DNA of 42,341 nt, taken from assembly GCA_045657945.1 (NCBI GenBank), contig JAZOUB010000011.1:1-42341 (forward strand). Reading direction: 5' to 3'. Below are positions 26,444 through 35,464 of this stretch, in pieces (position 1 is the first letter of the stretch; each line of letters starts with the position of its first letter). The DNA comes from HGM04593 sp045657945 (GTDB taxonomy: Bacteria > Bacteroidota > Bacteroidia > Bacteroidales > Bacteroidaceae). The notes below the pieces were generated by a model that was given only the letters and a program-made list of their open reading frames with translations, had not been told where the DNA came from and did not search any database. The position numbers and the translations under genes are program-made.

Positions 26444-27154
26444 ATGAAAAAAGTATTTTTGTATTTACTTGTATTGTCGCTATTCGTGCTTGCTTCCTGT
26501 GGAGGTAGTGGCAAGGGTGGTGTTTCCGATGGAAAAAAGAAGAATAAATACAAGGTTGAGAGAAAAAGGACTCCGGTGCCTGCAAAACCCAACAAGATTG
26601 CATATCATTTGAATGCCAACAGGATTTTCCGTGATGGAAATGACGTGCATTTGGCTGCAGCAACAAAGATTGGTATAGAGCCTCTTGCAACTCGCGAAGA
26701 GATAAAGGATGCAACGAGGGAGTTGGTGGCAATTGATGACCCATGCTTTGGCGATGCGTTTGTGCTCTATAACTTGACCCACTCGACACCTCATCTTGTA
26801 CCCGAAGCTGCACAACTCCTACAGGAGATTGGCTATGCGTTTCAGGATTCATTGAGAAACAAGCATAAGTCGGAGTATAGTGTTGTCGTGACATCGGTAC
26901 TGAGAACCGACGATGATATAAAGAGACTTTCTAAAAGGAATATCAACTCCATCCCGAATTCTGCACATCGTTATGGAACGACAATAGACATCTCCTATGC
27001 CCGTTTTTCAAAACTTAATGAAAGTGACGATGATGTTACTGAGTATGACTTGAAACAGGTGTTGACAGAGGTGTTGCGTGATTTTAGGGAACAGGGCCGT
27101 TGCTATGTGAAATATGAAGTCAAGCAGGGGTGTTTTCACATTACGGCAAGATAA
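26444..27154 (+). CDS. DUF5715-type lipoprotein, M15 peptidase-like
   Basis: A 236-residue predicted lipoprotein (LASC lipobox, Cys19) with a lysine-rich stretch after the signal. The C-terminal domain resembles D-Ala-D-Ala carboxypeptidase/M15 folds: SVLRTDDD, then SAHRYGTTIDIS (H175, D182) and the final CFHITAR (H232), an arrangement fitting a zinc His-Asp-His site. This is the pattern of the DUF5715 family in Bacteroidales. It would act on peptidoglycan or a related substrate in the periplasm or at the outer membrane; the substrate is unknown. It stands alone and is convergent with the carboxyltransferase gene, sharing a terminator. Confidence 0.8.
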   Translation: MKKVFLYLLVLSLFVLASCGGSGKGGVSDGKKKNKYKVERKRTPVPAKPNKIAYHLNANRIFRDGNDVHLAAATKIGIEPLATREEIKDATRELVAIDDPCFGDAFVLYNLTHSTPHLVPEAAQLLQEIGYAFQDSLRNKHKSEYSVVVTSVLRTDDDIKRLSKRNINSIPNSAHRYGTTIDISYARFSKLNESDDDVTEYDLKQVLTEVLRDFREQGRCYVKYEVKQGCFHITAR

Positions 27155-27176
27155 CAGAAGCAGTATGAACAATACA

Positions 27177-27206
27177 TAAAAAAGGCATCCATCGGATGCC
27201 TTTTTT
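27177..27206. terminator. Bidirectional terminator
   Basis: AAAGGCATCC / GGATGCCTTT stem with an ATC loop, flanked by A and T runs, between two convergent genes. Confidence 0.9.
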
Positions 27207-27228
27207 AAATTCAATAATTGGTTTGCTG

Positions 27229-29004
27229 TCAATTGAATAATTCGTCTCGTTGAAGATATGCTATAATCTCTCCGCGGTTGACATGGTCACCCTGCTTTGC
27301 GCATATTTCAACCACTCGTCCGCCAAGGCCTGTGGCTACGGGTTGCAGTTCGCCCCATGGTGTGATGATGGTGCAGAACAGTTCGTCTGCAGCGTAGTGA
27401 CGTCCAATAGCCGGTGCTTGTGAAACGCCCTCAACGACAACTTCCCAAAGAATCTGTCCCTTTTCGGGAGCGACAATAGGGTCGGCTTTCGCATGCTTGA
27501 TAGCCTTAATCTCCTCAATGCTCACACCCTTGCTTGCCATTTCGCCATCCTTTGCCTTTTCAATATCGGCAAGGAAACGTTCTTTTGCAACTCCGCTCTT
27601 ATAATCGCGGTATTGGCGCTCGTGCATTGCGAATTCCCATAGCTCCTCATCGTCCTCACCGGCATCCCAGCCAAGTTCCTGCATCTCCTTGCGGTAGCCT
27701 TCCAAGGCATCAGGGTAGAAACTCTGTGGGTCGGCAGTGGTAAACTCATAACCCTTTTCCTTGGCAAGTTCTATGATTTCAGGTGCAACCTCACCAGGCA
27801 GCTGTCCACTCTTGCCCAGTATCATTCCCCACATGCTTTCATCCATTCGGCTGAATCGTGGTTCATCCTGTGCGCGAGAAAGCAGGTTCATGAGTGCAAT
27901 GTTCTTGACATACTGGCTGAACGGGGTAACGAGTGGGGGATAGCCTACGCGTGGCCATACATATGCGACCTCATTAAATAGTTCTACCATCAATTCGTCG
28001 AGCGTATATGTAGGTTTTCCCTTGCTCTGTAGTATGCCGTTTATGCCTTTATGTACTCCGGCAAGGTCGGACATCATTGAACCCATCATGCCACCAGGCA
28101 GTCCGCTTGTCAGCAGCAGTGAACTCATCAGTTTGTTGTTTTTGTCCATGAATACACCCATCCATTCGTCAATGAATTCCTGTGTTAGAGTGCGTACTTT
28201 CATGTATGCATTCATGTTGATTTCTGGGACTTTAAACCCTGCGTCTTTAAGCATTGCTTGAACGCTGATGATGTCCGGGTGAACCTTACCCCATGAGAGT
28301 GGCTCCACTGCTGTATCAATGATGTCACATCCGTTCTTGCATACTTCGAGTATTGATGCCATAGAGAGTCCCGGGCCACTGTGCCCATGGTATTGGATGA
28401 TGATTTCGGGGTGCTTCTCCTTTATACTCTTAGTCAGGCGGCCCAGGAATGCCGGGCGTCCAATGCCGGCCATGTCCTTGAGGCATATTTCTGTAGCGCC
28501 TGCAGCGATCAGTTCGTCGGCTAGGTTGCTGTAATATTCTACAGTGTGGACTGGAGAGGAGGTGATGCAGAGTGTCGCCTGTGGAATCATACCGGCTTCA
28601 AGTGCATATTTGATGGACGGTATGATGTTGCGTGAATCGTTTAGACCGCAGAAAATGCGTGTGATATCAACGCCTTGAGCCTTTTTAACCTTGTACATAA
28701 GGCGACGTACATCGGCCGGTACGGGGAACATGCGCAAGCCGTTTAGCGCTCTATCAAGCATGTGTGTCTGTATGCCGGCTTCATTGAATGGTTTTGTAAA
28801 AGTTCTTACCGCCTTGTTGGGGTTCTCGCCTGCCATCAGGTTTACCTGCTCAAATGCACCACCGTTTGTCTCTACTCGTGAAAAACATCCCATTTCAATG
28901 ATTGCTGGTGCTACCTTTTCGAGTTGCTCAGCAAGAGGCTGGAATTTACCCGATGATTGGAACATGTCGCGATAGACCAAGCTGAATTTAATCTCCTTTT
29001 TCAT
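27229..29004 (-). CDS. Pyruvate/oxaloacetate carboxyltransferase-like protein with degenerate biotinyl domain
   Basis: A 591-residue relative of oxaloacetate decarboxylase alpha and pyruvate carboxylase subunit B. The TIM-barrel carboxyltransferase domain shows VYRDMFQSS (variant of RDxxQS), LKDMAG with the lysine that is carboxylated in the family, YHGHSGPG as metal ligands, and the PGG.MGSM..DL segment of the PYC_OADA region. The last ~75 residues fold like a biotinyl/lipoyl domain (VVEGVSQAPAIG..., GGRVVEICAKQGDHVNRGEIIAYL), but the biotin-accepting AMKM is missing: CTIITPWGEL stands in its place. The start is at 29004 (MKKEIKFSLVYRD); an upstream in-frame ATG adds 32 unlikely residues. 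No beta or gamma sodium-pump subunits are adjacent. Confidence 0.83.
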   Translation of the reverse strand: MKKEIKFSLVYRDMFQSSGKFQPLAEQLEKVAPAIIEMGCFSRVETNGGAFEQVNLMAGENPNKAVRTFTKPFNEAGIQTHMLDRALNGLRMFPVPADVRRLMYKVKKAQGVDITRIFCGLNDSRNIIPSIKYALEAGMIPQATLCITSSPVHTVEYYSNLADELIAAGATEICLKDMAGIGRPAFLGRLTKSIKEKHPEIIIQYHGHSGPGLSMASILEVCKNGCDIIDTAVEPLSWGKVHPDIISVQAMLKDAGFKVPEINMNAYMKVRTLTQEFIDEWMGVFMDKNNKLMSSLLLTSGLPGGMMGSMMSDLAGVHKGINGILQSKGKPTYTLDELMVELFNEVAYVWPRVGYPPLVTPFSQYVKNIALMNLLSRAQDEPRFSRMDESMWGMILGKSGQLPGEVAPEIIELAKEKGYEFTTADPQSFYPDALEGYRKEMQELGWDAGEDDEELWEFAMHERQYRDYKSGVAKERFLADIEKAKDGEMASKGVSIEEIKAIKHAKADPIVAPEKGQILWEVVVEGVSQAPAIGRHYAADELFCTIITPWGELQPVATGLGGRVVEICAKQGDHVNRGEIIAYLQRDELFN

Positions 29005-29109
29005 AATATTGAAAATTTGAGGGTAGTGTAAACAGTTGTCATTATGTGATCCTGCAAGGCAAATGGCAAGTCTGGTCTGTTTGCGGTCGCCGTGCAGCAA
29101 TTACTAATG

Positions 29110-29117
29110 CAAAGTTA
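29110..29117 (-). promoter_or_regulatory. Candidate -7 box for carboxyltransferase gene
   Basis: On the minus strand TAACTTTG fits TAnnTTTG, about 106 nt before the start codon. The -33 element is unclear. Confidence 0.35.
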
Positions 29118-29694
29118 GTCGCTTTGTGTTTAAAACCTAATTTTTGCGGTTGTTTTTTTAAATGTTTTTATAATATGTTTATAAAGTATATAAGTATAAT
29201 GGTTCGCGCAGGTTTGTTGATAGAGTGTTTTTAGGTGTGTAAATAGCTAATATATAGCGTTGTATATGCGTGTTTGTTATGTGTTGCTTTGGTGTGGTGT
29301 ATTCAGTGTGGTATTTGCTTTGTTTGCTTGTAGGCTTTGTTTACATTGCTTTGATTTTGGTATTTTACAGTGGGAGTGGGGCGGTTCTTGCTCTTACGTG
29401 CTCTTTGTTTAAAATTTACATGTTTTATTGTTGGTATTGGCGAAACTTGTGAAATTTTATGGAAAAACAATAAAATCATTGATTGAATTTCGCCAATAAA
29501 TACATAATTTCACCAATTATATTTAAATTTTACCAACTGGATTGGCTCTGTATCGCAGATTTTAATGATTTGAAAAAGGATTTGCGACCTTTGTATTGAA
29601 AGCCGACAATCATACGGGGGTCAGGTTTGTGGAATTCCCGGATTTTGTGTGGTTGATTTGATTTTAAAACACGCTCATTTACTTAAAATTATTT
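29118..29694. other. Gene-free AT-rich stretch before acyl-CoA synthetase 1
   Basis: Strongly T- and G-skewed on the + strand (29160-29460), with repeated short words such as AATTTCGCCAATAAA and AATTTCACCAATTATA near 29490-29520. A 60-codon ORF within it (29270-29452) is Phe/Tyr/Cys-rich low-complexity sequence and not a credible gene. No terminator or clear promoter seen. Confidence 0.5.
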
Positions 29695-31374
29695 ATGAAA
29701 CATTACCTATCTTATGTCGAAGATGTGATCAAGGGCAAGTGGAATGCTCCCGCTATCACCAATTATGGAAATAACACCTTGAAAAACTGCGACATTGCAA
29801 GAAATATCGAGAGATTACATATTCTTTTTGAAAAATGTGGTATAAAAGCCGGTGACAATGTTGCCATTTGTGCCCGTAATTCAGCTGAATGGTGTGCTGC
29901 TTTTCTTGCTGTTACAACATACAAGGCTGTGGCTGTCCCCTTGCTTGCCGATTTCTTGCCTGAGAATATAGCAAATCTGGTGAAGATTTCAGATAGCAAG
30001 ATGTTGTTTGTGGACAAGAATGTGCTGGCCGGATTGCAGCGTGCAGGTATTGTTTCTGCATTTGGTGAGTACGATAGCTTCGCCGGTGTGTTTGATATTG
30101 CAACATACGAATCAATAAGTGATTGCAATAATTCAGTTAATGTAAATGTTGAGGATATTGATGCTGCTTTTGCAAAGAAATATCCAAACGGAATGAGTGC
30201 GGCTGATGTCAATTTTAATATTGGAGAACTCGATGATCTCAACGTCATAAGCTATACTTCCGGTACAAGCAGCGCTCCAAAAGGTGTTATGTTGACTGCA
30301 AAATCACTCTCGGGTAATGTTGAGATTGCCCGTAAACTTGTTTCGGTTGCCGTTCAGGAGCCGGGAAATACGTTGTCTATATTACCTCTCGCACATATCT
30401 TCGGATTGGCGTTCGACTTCCTTTTCCTTTTCAGCTGTGGCTGTCACATCCACATCTTTACCGAGAAGCCCGTGCCTGTCCGTTTGCTTAAAGCATTGTC
30501 CGAGGTAAAGCCATTTATCTTCTTGACAGTCCCAATGTTAATTGAAAAGATTTTTAGAGCAAAGGTAATCCCTACTTTGAACAAACCTGCAATGAAATTC
30601 CTTACTTCTATACCTGGTATCCGTCAGCTAATACACAAGAAAGTGCGCTCAAAAATCATTGCAACATTCGGTGGTAACCTCCACAAGGCAGGTTTCTTCA
30701 TTGGCGGTGCTGCAATAAGCAAGGATGTGGATAAGGTGATGAAGAAGATAAAGATTCCATATGCAGTGGGTTACGGAATGACCGAATGTGGACCGCTCAT
30801 CAGTTATCTTGCCTCTTCGCACCCAACAATATTTGAGGCCGGTGGCATTGCAGGGCCTACGATTGAGGTGCGCATTGATTCGGAAAGGGAAACAAAATTG
30901 CCAGGTGAGATACAGGTACGTGGCGATGTGGTTACTCTTGGATATTATAAGAATCCCGAGGCTACAAAAGCGTCATTTACAGCCGATGGTTGGTTGAAGA
31001 CCGGTGATATGGGTATTCAGCCACGCAAAGGCATCATTTATATCAAGGGTCGTTGCAAGAATATGATTCTAACAGGAAGCGGCCAGAATATCTACCCCGA
31101 GGAGATTGAGGATCTGATAGTCCAGCTCCCTTATGTTGCCGAGACTCTTGTGGTTGGTCGTAATCATGCGCTTGTCGCTCTCATTGTCCCCGACCGCGAT
31201 GCAATGAAAGCCACAGGCATTAACGAGGAGAAGGCTCAGGAGATTATTGAAGGCAATGTCTTTGCCTTGAATGCAAAGCTGCCGACGTATAGCCAGATTG
31301 CGCGTTGTGAATTGAGACGCGAACCGTTTGAGAAGACTCCAAAGTTGAGTATCAAGCGTTTCATGTACAATTAA
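29695..31374 (+). CDS. AMP-forming acyl-CoA synthetase paralogue 1
   Basis: A 559-residue ANL-superfamily enzyme that should activate a carboxylic (probably fatty) acid to acyl-AMP and then acyl-CoA in the cytoplasm. Motifs are the P-loop SYTSGTSSAPKGVML (from S186), GYGMTECGP (from G359), GEIQVRGDVVTLGYYKN, DGWLKTGDMG, GRCKNMILTGSGQNIYPEEIE, and a C-terminal TPKLSIKRFMY with the late catalytic-lysine region. It is the first of three same-length paralogues in a row. It is the most divergent of the three, and its P-loop lacks the extra residues seen in copies 2 and 3. Confidence 0.92.
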   Translation: MKHYLSYVEDVIKGKWNAPAITNYGNNTLKNCDIARNIERLHILFEKCGIKAGDNVAICARNSAEWCAAFLAVTTYKAVAVPLLADFLPENIANLVKISDSKMLFVDKNVLAGLQRAGIVSAFGEYDSFAGVFDIATYESISDCNNSVNVNVEDIDAAFAKKYPNGMSAADVNFNIGELDDLNVISYTSGTSSAPKGVMLTAKSLSGNVEIARKLVSVAVQEPGNTLSILPLAHIFGLAFDFLFLFSCGCHIHIFTEKPVPVRLLKALSEVKPFIFLTVPMLIEKIFRAKVIPTLNKPAMKFLTSIPGIRQLIHKKVRSKIIATFGGNLHKAGFFIGGAAISKDVDKVMKKIKIPYAVGYGMTECGPLISYLASSHPTIFEAGGIAGPTIEVRIDSERETKLPGEIQVRGDVVTLGYYKNPEATKASFTADGWLKTGDMGIQPRKGIIYIKGRCKNMILTGSGQNIYPEEIEDLIVQLPYVAETLVVGRNHALVALIVPDRDAMKATGINEEKAQEIIEGNVFALNAKLPTYSQIARCELRREPFEKTPKLSIKRFMYN

Positions 31375-31761
31375 CCGAGTGAAAGCTGAAAGCTGAAAAG
31401 TGAAAACGGAAAGCGGAAAACTGTGGGTAAGCGTGAGCATGTTCAAGCGCACAAGTGCGGTTAAAGCCGAAAACACCTTTAGTTTTGTATCTTTAATTTC
31501 GTATTATTGATAGTGATTGATTTGATTGCTCCGGGGTGCAGCCCCTGTACCTCGGAGTTTATTTTGAAACCTAAATGTGAAAATGTGTTAAAGGTGGTAC
31601 CGTTTTGTACTTTTAAAAGATAAAAAGATGCCGATATTGAGTTAATTTTGACACATACATAATTAATATAAATTAAATTTTCAGATATTTGCATGTAGTG
31701 ACAGGCTCCATGGCCGGTTAATGAAGAAGAAATTTCTAATTATCATAATTATAGACTTATT
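31375..31761. other. Gene-free spacer between synthetases 1 and 2
   Basis: Begins with A/G-rich tandem words (GAAAGCTGAAAAG, GTGAAAACGGAAAGCGG) and a CGCACAAGTGCG hairpin at 31448-31459 that resembles 21519-21537. A small GGGG-TGCAG-CCCC inverted repeat lies near 31534. No gene seen. Confidence 0.5.
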
Positions 31762-33441
31762 ATGAAACATTTTGTAAGTATTTTTAATGATTCTGTAAAA
31801 TCGAACTGGAATCTTCCTGCCGTTACCAACTTTGGTGGAAATTCATTCACCTATGGTCAAATGGCTGAGCAAATCACAAAGTACCATATCCTCTTCAGTG
31901 AGGCAGGTATCAAGAAAGGTGATAAGATTGCTCTTTATGCACGTAACTCTGCTGAATGGGTTGTTGCATATTTTGCAACCTTGACATACGAGGCTGTGAC
32001 GGTTCCTTTCCTCCCCGATTTCATCCCTGCTGCAGTGGCAGAGCTTGGTTCATTCTCTGAGTGCAAGCTCATCATCGCCGATGATATTGCTTATAACGGT
32101 TTGAAAGAGGATAAGAAATATATCGAGCAGTTGGAGTCAACCAAAGGTTTTGCAGGTATCCTTAATATAAAGGATTTGAGTGTATTCCACGCTACTGACA
32201 AGGTTTTGGCGGCTACACGCGAGACACTCGACGAGCACTTTGCCAAGGCATATCCAAATGGCCTTACAGCTGATGATGTGAATTTCTACCCCGAGGAGCG
32301 CGATCCCGAGGCTGTTGTTGAAATCAGCTTTACGTCGGGTACAACAAGTGCGACATCAAAGGGTGTTGTCCTTCCGGCCCGTTCACTGTCAGTGAACCTT
32401 GATTTTGCCCGTCGAGAGATTCCTTTGAAGCCCGGTGGTCACATATTTGCGGTTCTTCCAATGGCTCACATGTTCGGTCAGACATTTGATGTTCTCTTCC
32501 CATTGTCGGGTGGTACACATGTCTTTGTTATGCCCGGTAAACCTACACCGGCCCGTCTTTTGGGTGGTTTGGGCGTGGTTAAACCATTCATGTTCCTTAC
32601 TGTACCTTTGGTTATTGAAAAAATCTTCAAGTCTAAGGTGTTCCCTGCTACACGCAAGTTCCCGGCCAAGTTGCTGTTGAAGATCCCCGGACTTGACAGA
32701 ATCGTACTCAACAAGATAAAGAAATCGCTTCTTACAGCATTCGGTAATGGCTTTACAACGGGTCTTATCCTTGGTGGTGCACCTCTTAACCGTGAGGTTG
32801 AGGATCTGCTCAAGCGCATGAAGTTCCCATATGTCGTTGGCTATGGTATGACCGAGTGTGGCCCGCTTATCTCTTATCGTGACAAGAGCGAGTTTGTGAA
32901 GTACTCATGCGGAACAAAGGCTCATCCAATAGAATTGCGTATTGATTCTGCAAATCCACGTCGTGTACTTGGCGAAATTCAGGTTAAGGGTGATGCAGTG
33001 ATGCTTGGTTACTATAAGAATGAGGCTGCTACAGAAGCGACATTTACAAAGGACGGCTGGTTGAAGACCGGTGATATGGGTATCCTTGATGCTAAGGACA
33101 ACCTCTTTATCAAGGGCCGTTGCAAGAATATGATTCTTACAGGCAGTGGCCAGAATATCTATCCCGAGGAGATTGAGGACAAGATAAACAACCTTCCTTA
33201 TGTTGTCGAGTCATTGGTTGTTGGCCGCAAGAACGCTATCGTGGCACTTGTTGTTGCCGACTACGAGGCCGGAAAGAAGAATGGTCTTGATGAGAAGGCT
33301 CTCGAAAAACTCGTTGATGAGAGCGTGCTTGCCTTGAACCCAGAGTTGGCTGCATACAGCAAGATCGGTTATACCGAGATTCGCAAGGAGCAGTTCGAAA
33401 AGACACCAAAGCAGAGTATCAAACGATACATGTACTCATAA
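31762..33441 (+). CDS. AMP-forming acyl-CoA synthetase paralogue 2
   Basis: A 559-residue ANL enzyme, closely similar to paralogue 3 across its whole length and more distantly to paralogue 1. It has GYGMTECGP, GEIQVKGDAVMLGYYKN, DGWLKTGDMG and GRCKNMILTGSGQNIYPEEIE. Its P-loop reads SFTSGTTSATSKGVV, so the usual TTGxPKG becomes TTSATSKG with one extra residue and no proline, which is shared with paralogue 3. The C-terminal EKTPKQSIKRYMYS retains the lysine region. It has its own terminator and so is probably transcribed separately. Confidence 0.92.
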   Translation: MKHFVSIFNDSVKSNWNLPAVTNFGGNSFTYGQMAEQITKYHILFSEAGIKKGDKIALYARNSAEWVVAYFATLTYEAVTVPFLPDFIPAAVAELGSFSECKLIIADDIAYNGLKEDKKYIEQLESTKGFAGILNIKDLSVFHATDKVLAATRETLDEHFAKAYPNGLTADDVNFYPEERDPEAVVEISFTSGTTSATSKGVVLPARSLSVNLDFARREIPLKPGGHIFAVLPMAHMFGQTFDVLFPLSGGTHVFVMPGKPTPARLLGGLGVVKPFMFLTVPLVIEKIFKSKVFPATRKFPAKLLLKIPGLDRIVLNKIKKSLLTAFGNGFTTGLILGGAPLNREVEDLLKRMKFPYVVGYGMTECGPLISYRDKSEFVKYSCGTKAHPIELRIDSANPRRVLGEIQVKGDAVMLGYYKNEAATEATFTKDGWLKTGDMGILDAKDNLFIKGRCKNMILTGSGQNIYPEEIEDKINNLPYVVESLVVGRKNAIVALVVADYEAGKKNGLDEKALEKLVDESVLALNPELAAYSKIGYTEIRKEQFEKTPKQSIKRYMYS

Positions 33442-33460
33442 AATAGATTGTATAATATGA

Positions 33461-33501
33461 AAAGTTCCCAGTCTGGCTTATCAGGCTGGGAACTTTTTTA
33501 T
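33461..33501 (+). terminator. Terminator after synthetase 2
   Basis: AAAGTTCCCAGTCTG / CAGGCTGGGAACTTT stem (one G-T pair) with a GCTTAT loop and a T run. Confidence 0.92.
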
Positions 33502-33571
33502 TCGATTATTACCAAAACTTGGTTGTTTTGCACAAAATGGTGGTTAATGTGCAATTTTTAATTTTGAAATA

Positions 33572-33603
33572 TTTGTATTTTAGAAAAATATTATAGAAAT
33601 TTG
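33572..33603 (+). promoter_or_regulatory. Candidate promoter of synthetase 3
   Basis: TTTG at 33572-33575, 20 nt, then GAAATTTG at 33596-33603 (the TTTG half of the -7 box matches, the TA does not). The start codon is 34 nt downstream. Confidence 0.45.
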
Positions 33604-33637
33604 CACCATCAAATCAATCACACACACAATCAATACT

Positions 33638-35317
33638 ATGAGACATTTTGTAAGTTACTTCAATGATTCTGTAAAAAAGCATTGGGATTTGCCTGCACTC
33701 ACAAACTTTGGCAAGGAAACCTATACTTATGGTCAGATGGCCGAGCTGATTGCAAGATACCACATTCTTTTTGCCGAAGCCGGTATTAACAAAGGTGATA
33801 AAATCGCTATTTATGCACGCAATTCAGCCGAATGGGTTGTTGCATATTTTGCAACCTTGACATACGATGCAGTAACTGTACCATTCCTCCCAGATTTCAT
33901 TCCTGCAGCTGTAGCTGAACTGGGTTCATTCTCAGAGTGTAAACTCATCATTGCCGATGATATTGCTATCAAGGGCTTGAATGAGGATAAAAAATATATC
34001 AAGCAACTTGAGTCAACCAAGGGTTTTGCCGGCATCCTTAATATAAAGGATCTGAGCGTCGCTCATGCAACAGACAAGGTTCTGACTGCAACCTGTGAGA
34101 CACTTGACGAACACTATACTAAGAAGTATCCCACCGGCCTTACTGCTGCGGATGTGAATTACTATCCCGTGGAGCGCGATATGGAGGCAGTTGTTGAAAT
34201 AAGCTTTACATCAGGTACAACCAGCGCGACATCAAAGGGTGTTGTGCTCCCTGCGCGTTCATTGTCGGCAAACCTTGAGTTCGGTTTCCGTGTGATTCCT
34301 ACTTCTGTTGGTGGACATGTATTTGCCATTCTTCCAATGGCACACATGTTCGGTCAGGCATTTGACGTGTTGTTTACTATGTCAAGCGGTTGTCATGTGT
34401 TCGTTATGCCGGGCAAGCCAACTCCCGCGCGTCTGTTGGGCGGCTTGGCAACTGTGAAGCCATTCATGTTCCTTACAGTACCTTTGATCATTGAGAAAAT
34501 CTTCAAGTCAAAGGTATTCCCTGCAACACGCAAGTTCCCTGCGAAATTCATGTTGAAGGTTCCCGGACTTGACAGAATTGTGCTTAACAAGATTAAGAAA
34601 TCATTGCTTAATGCCTTTGGTAATAGCTTTACAACTGGTGTAATCATTGGTGGTGCAGCTCTCAATCGCGAGGTTGAGGATTTGCTCAAGCGCATGAAAT
34701 TCCCATATACAGTAGGCTATGGAATGACCGAGTGTGGCCCAATCATCTCTTACCGAGATAAGGATGAATACGTGAAATATTCATGTGGTACAAATGTAGG
34801 TTCTGTTGATATACGCATTGATTCATCAGATCAATACCGTGTACTTGGTGAAATCCAAGTTAAAGGCGACGCTACAATGCTTGGATATTATAACAACGAG
34901 GAGGCAACAACTGCAGCATTCACAAGAGACGGTTGGTTGAGAACCGGTGATATGGGTATCTTTGACCGCAAGGGCAACCTTTATATCAAGGGTCGTTGCA
35001 AGAACATGATTCTTACTGCAAGCGGCCAGAATATCTACCCCGAGGAGATTGAAGATAAGATAAACAACCTTCCTTATGTTGTAGAGTCATTGGTTGTTGG
35101 CCGCAAGAACGCTATCGTGGCACTTGTAGTTGCCGATTACGAGGCCGGCAAGAAGGATGGCCTTGATGAGAAAGCTCTCGAGAAGCTCATCGATGAGAAC
35201 GTGCTTGCATTGAATCCCGAGTTGGCTGCATACAGCAAGATCGGTTACACCGAGATTCGCCGTGAGCAGTTCGAAAAAACTCCAAAGCAGAGTATTAGGA
35301 GATTTATGTATTCGTAA
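33638..35317 (+). CDS. AMP-forming acyl-CoA synthetase paralogue 3
   Basis: A 559-residue ANL enzyme nearly colinear with paralogue 2: same N-terminus (RHFVSYFNDSVKKHWDLPAL against KHFVSIFNDSVKSNWNLPAV), same altered P-loop TTSATSKG, same GYGMTECGP. In the C-terminal GRCKNMILTASGQNIYPEE a Gly is replaced by Ala. Differences cluster around residues 245-265 and 395-425, close to where acyl pockets and surface loops lie in the family, so substrate preferences may differ. It has its own promoter-like region and terminator. Confidence 0.92.
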   Translation: MRHFVSYFNDSVKKHWDLPALTNFGKETYTYGQMAELIARYHILFAEAGINKGDKIAIYARNSAEWVVAYFATLTYDAVTVPFLPDFIPAAVAELGSFSECKLIIADDIAIKGLNEDKKYIKQLESTKGFAGILNIKDLSVAHATDKVLTATCETLDEHYTKKYPTGLTAADVNYYPVERDMEAVVEISFTSGTTSATSKGVVLPARSLSANLEFGFRVIPTSVGGHVFAILPMAHMFGQAFDVLFTMSSGCHVFVMPGKPTPARLLGGLATVKPFMFLTVPLIIEKIFKSKVFPATRKFPAKFMLKVPGLDRIVLNKIKKSLLNAFGNSFTTGVIIGGAALNREVEDLLKRMKFPYTVGYGMTECGPIISYRDKDEYVKYSCGTNVGSVDIRIDSSDQYRVLGEIQVKGDATMLGYYNNEEATTAAFTRDGWLRTGDMGIFDRKGNLYIKGRCKNMILTASGQNIYPEEIEDKINNLPYVVESLVVGRKNAIVALVVADYEAGKKDGLDEKALEKLIDENVLALNPELAAYSKIGYTEIRREQFEKTPKQSIRRFMYS

Positions 35318-35336
35318 AGAATTTTTACCATATTGC

Positions 35337-35372
35337 AGCGCTCCAAACTAATAGTTCGGAGCGCTCTTTTTT
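35337..35372 (+). terminator. Terminator after synthetase 3
   Basis: AGCGCTCC / GGAGCGCT with an inner AACT/AGTT stem, followed by a run of T from 35367. Confidence 0.9.
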
Positions 35373-35411
35373 GTGTATTGTTCAACAGAATGGCTGTTGC
35401 TGATGAAACTT

Positions 35412-35442
35412 TTTGATGTATCGTGCCAAAATCTTATCTTTG
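35412..35442 (+). promoter_or_regulatory. Bacteroidetes promoter of the nitrilase-family gene
   Basis: TTTG (35412-35415), 19 nt, TATCTTTG (35435-35442): a full match to the -33/-7 consensus, with the start codon 22 nt downstream. Confidence 0.75.
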
Positions 35443-35464
35443 TCATCGATTATTAGAATGAATT

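Noticed and set aside
29270..29452. 60-codon hydrophobic ORF as a membrane peptide
   Set aside because: The sequence is T/G low-complexity, which by itself gives Phe/Leu/Cys/Trp codons; no RBS or partner.
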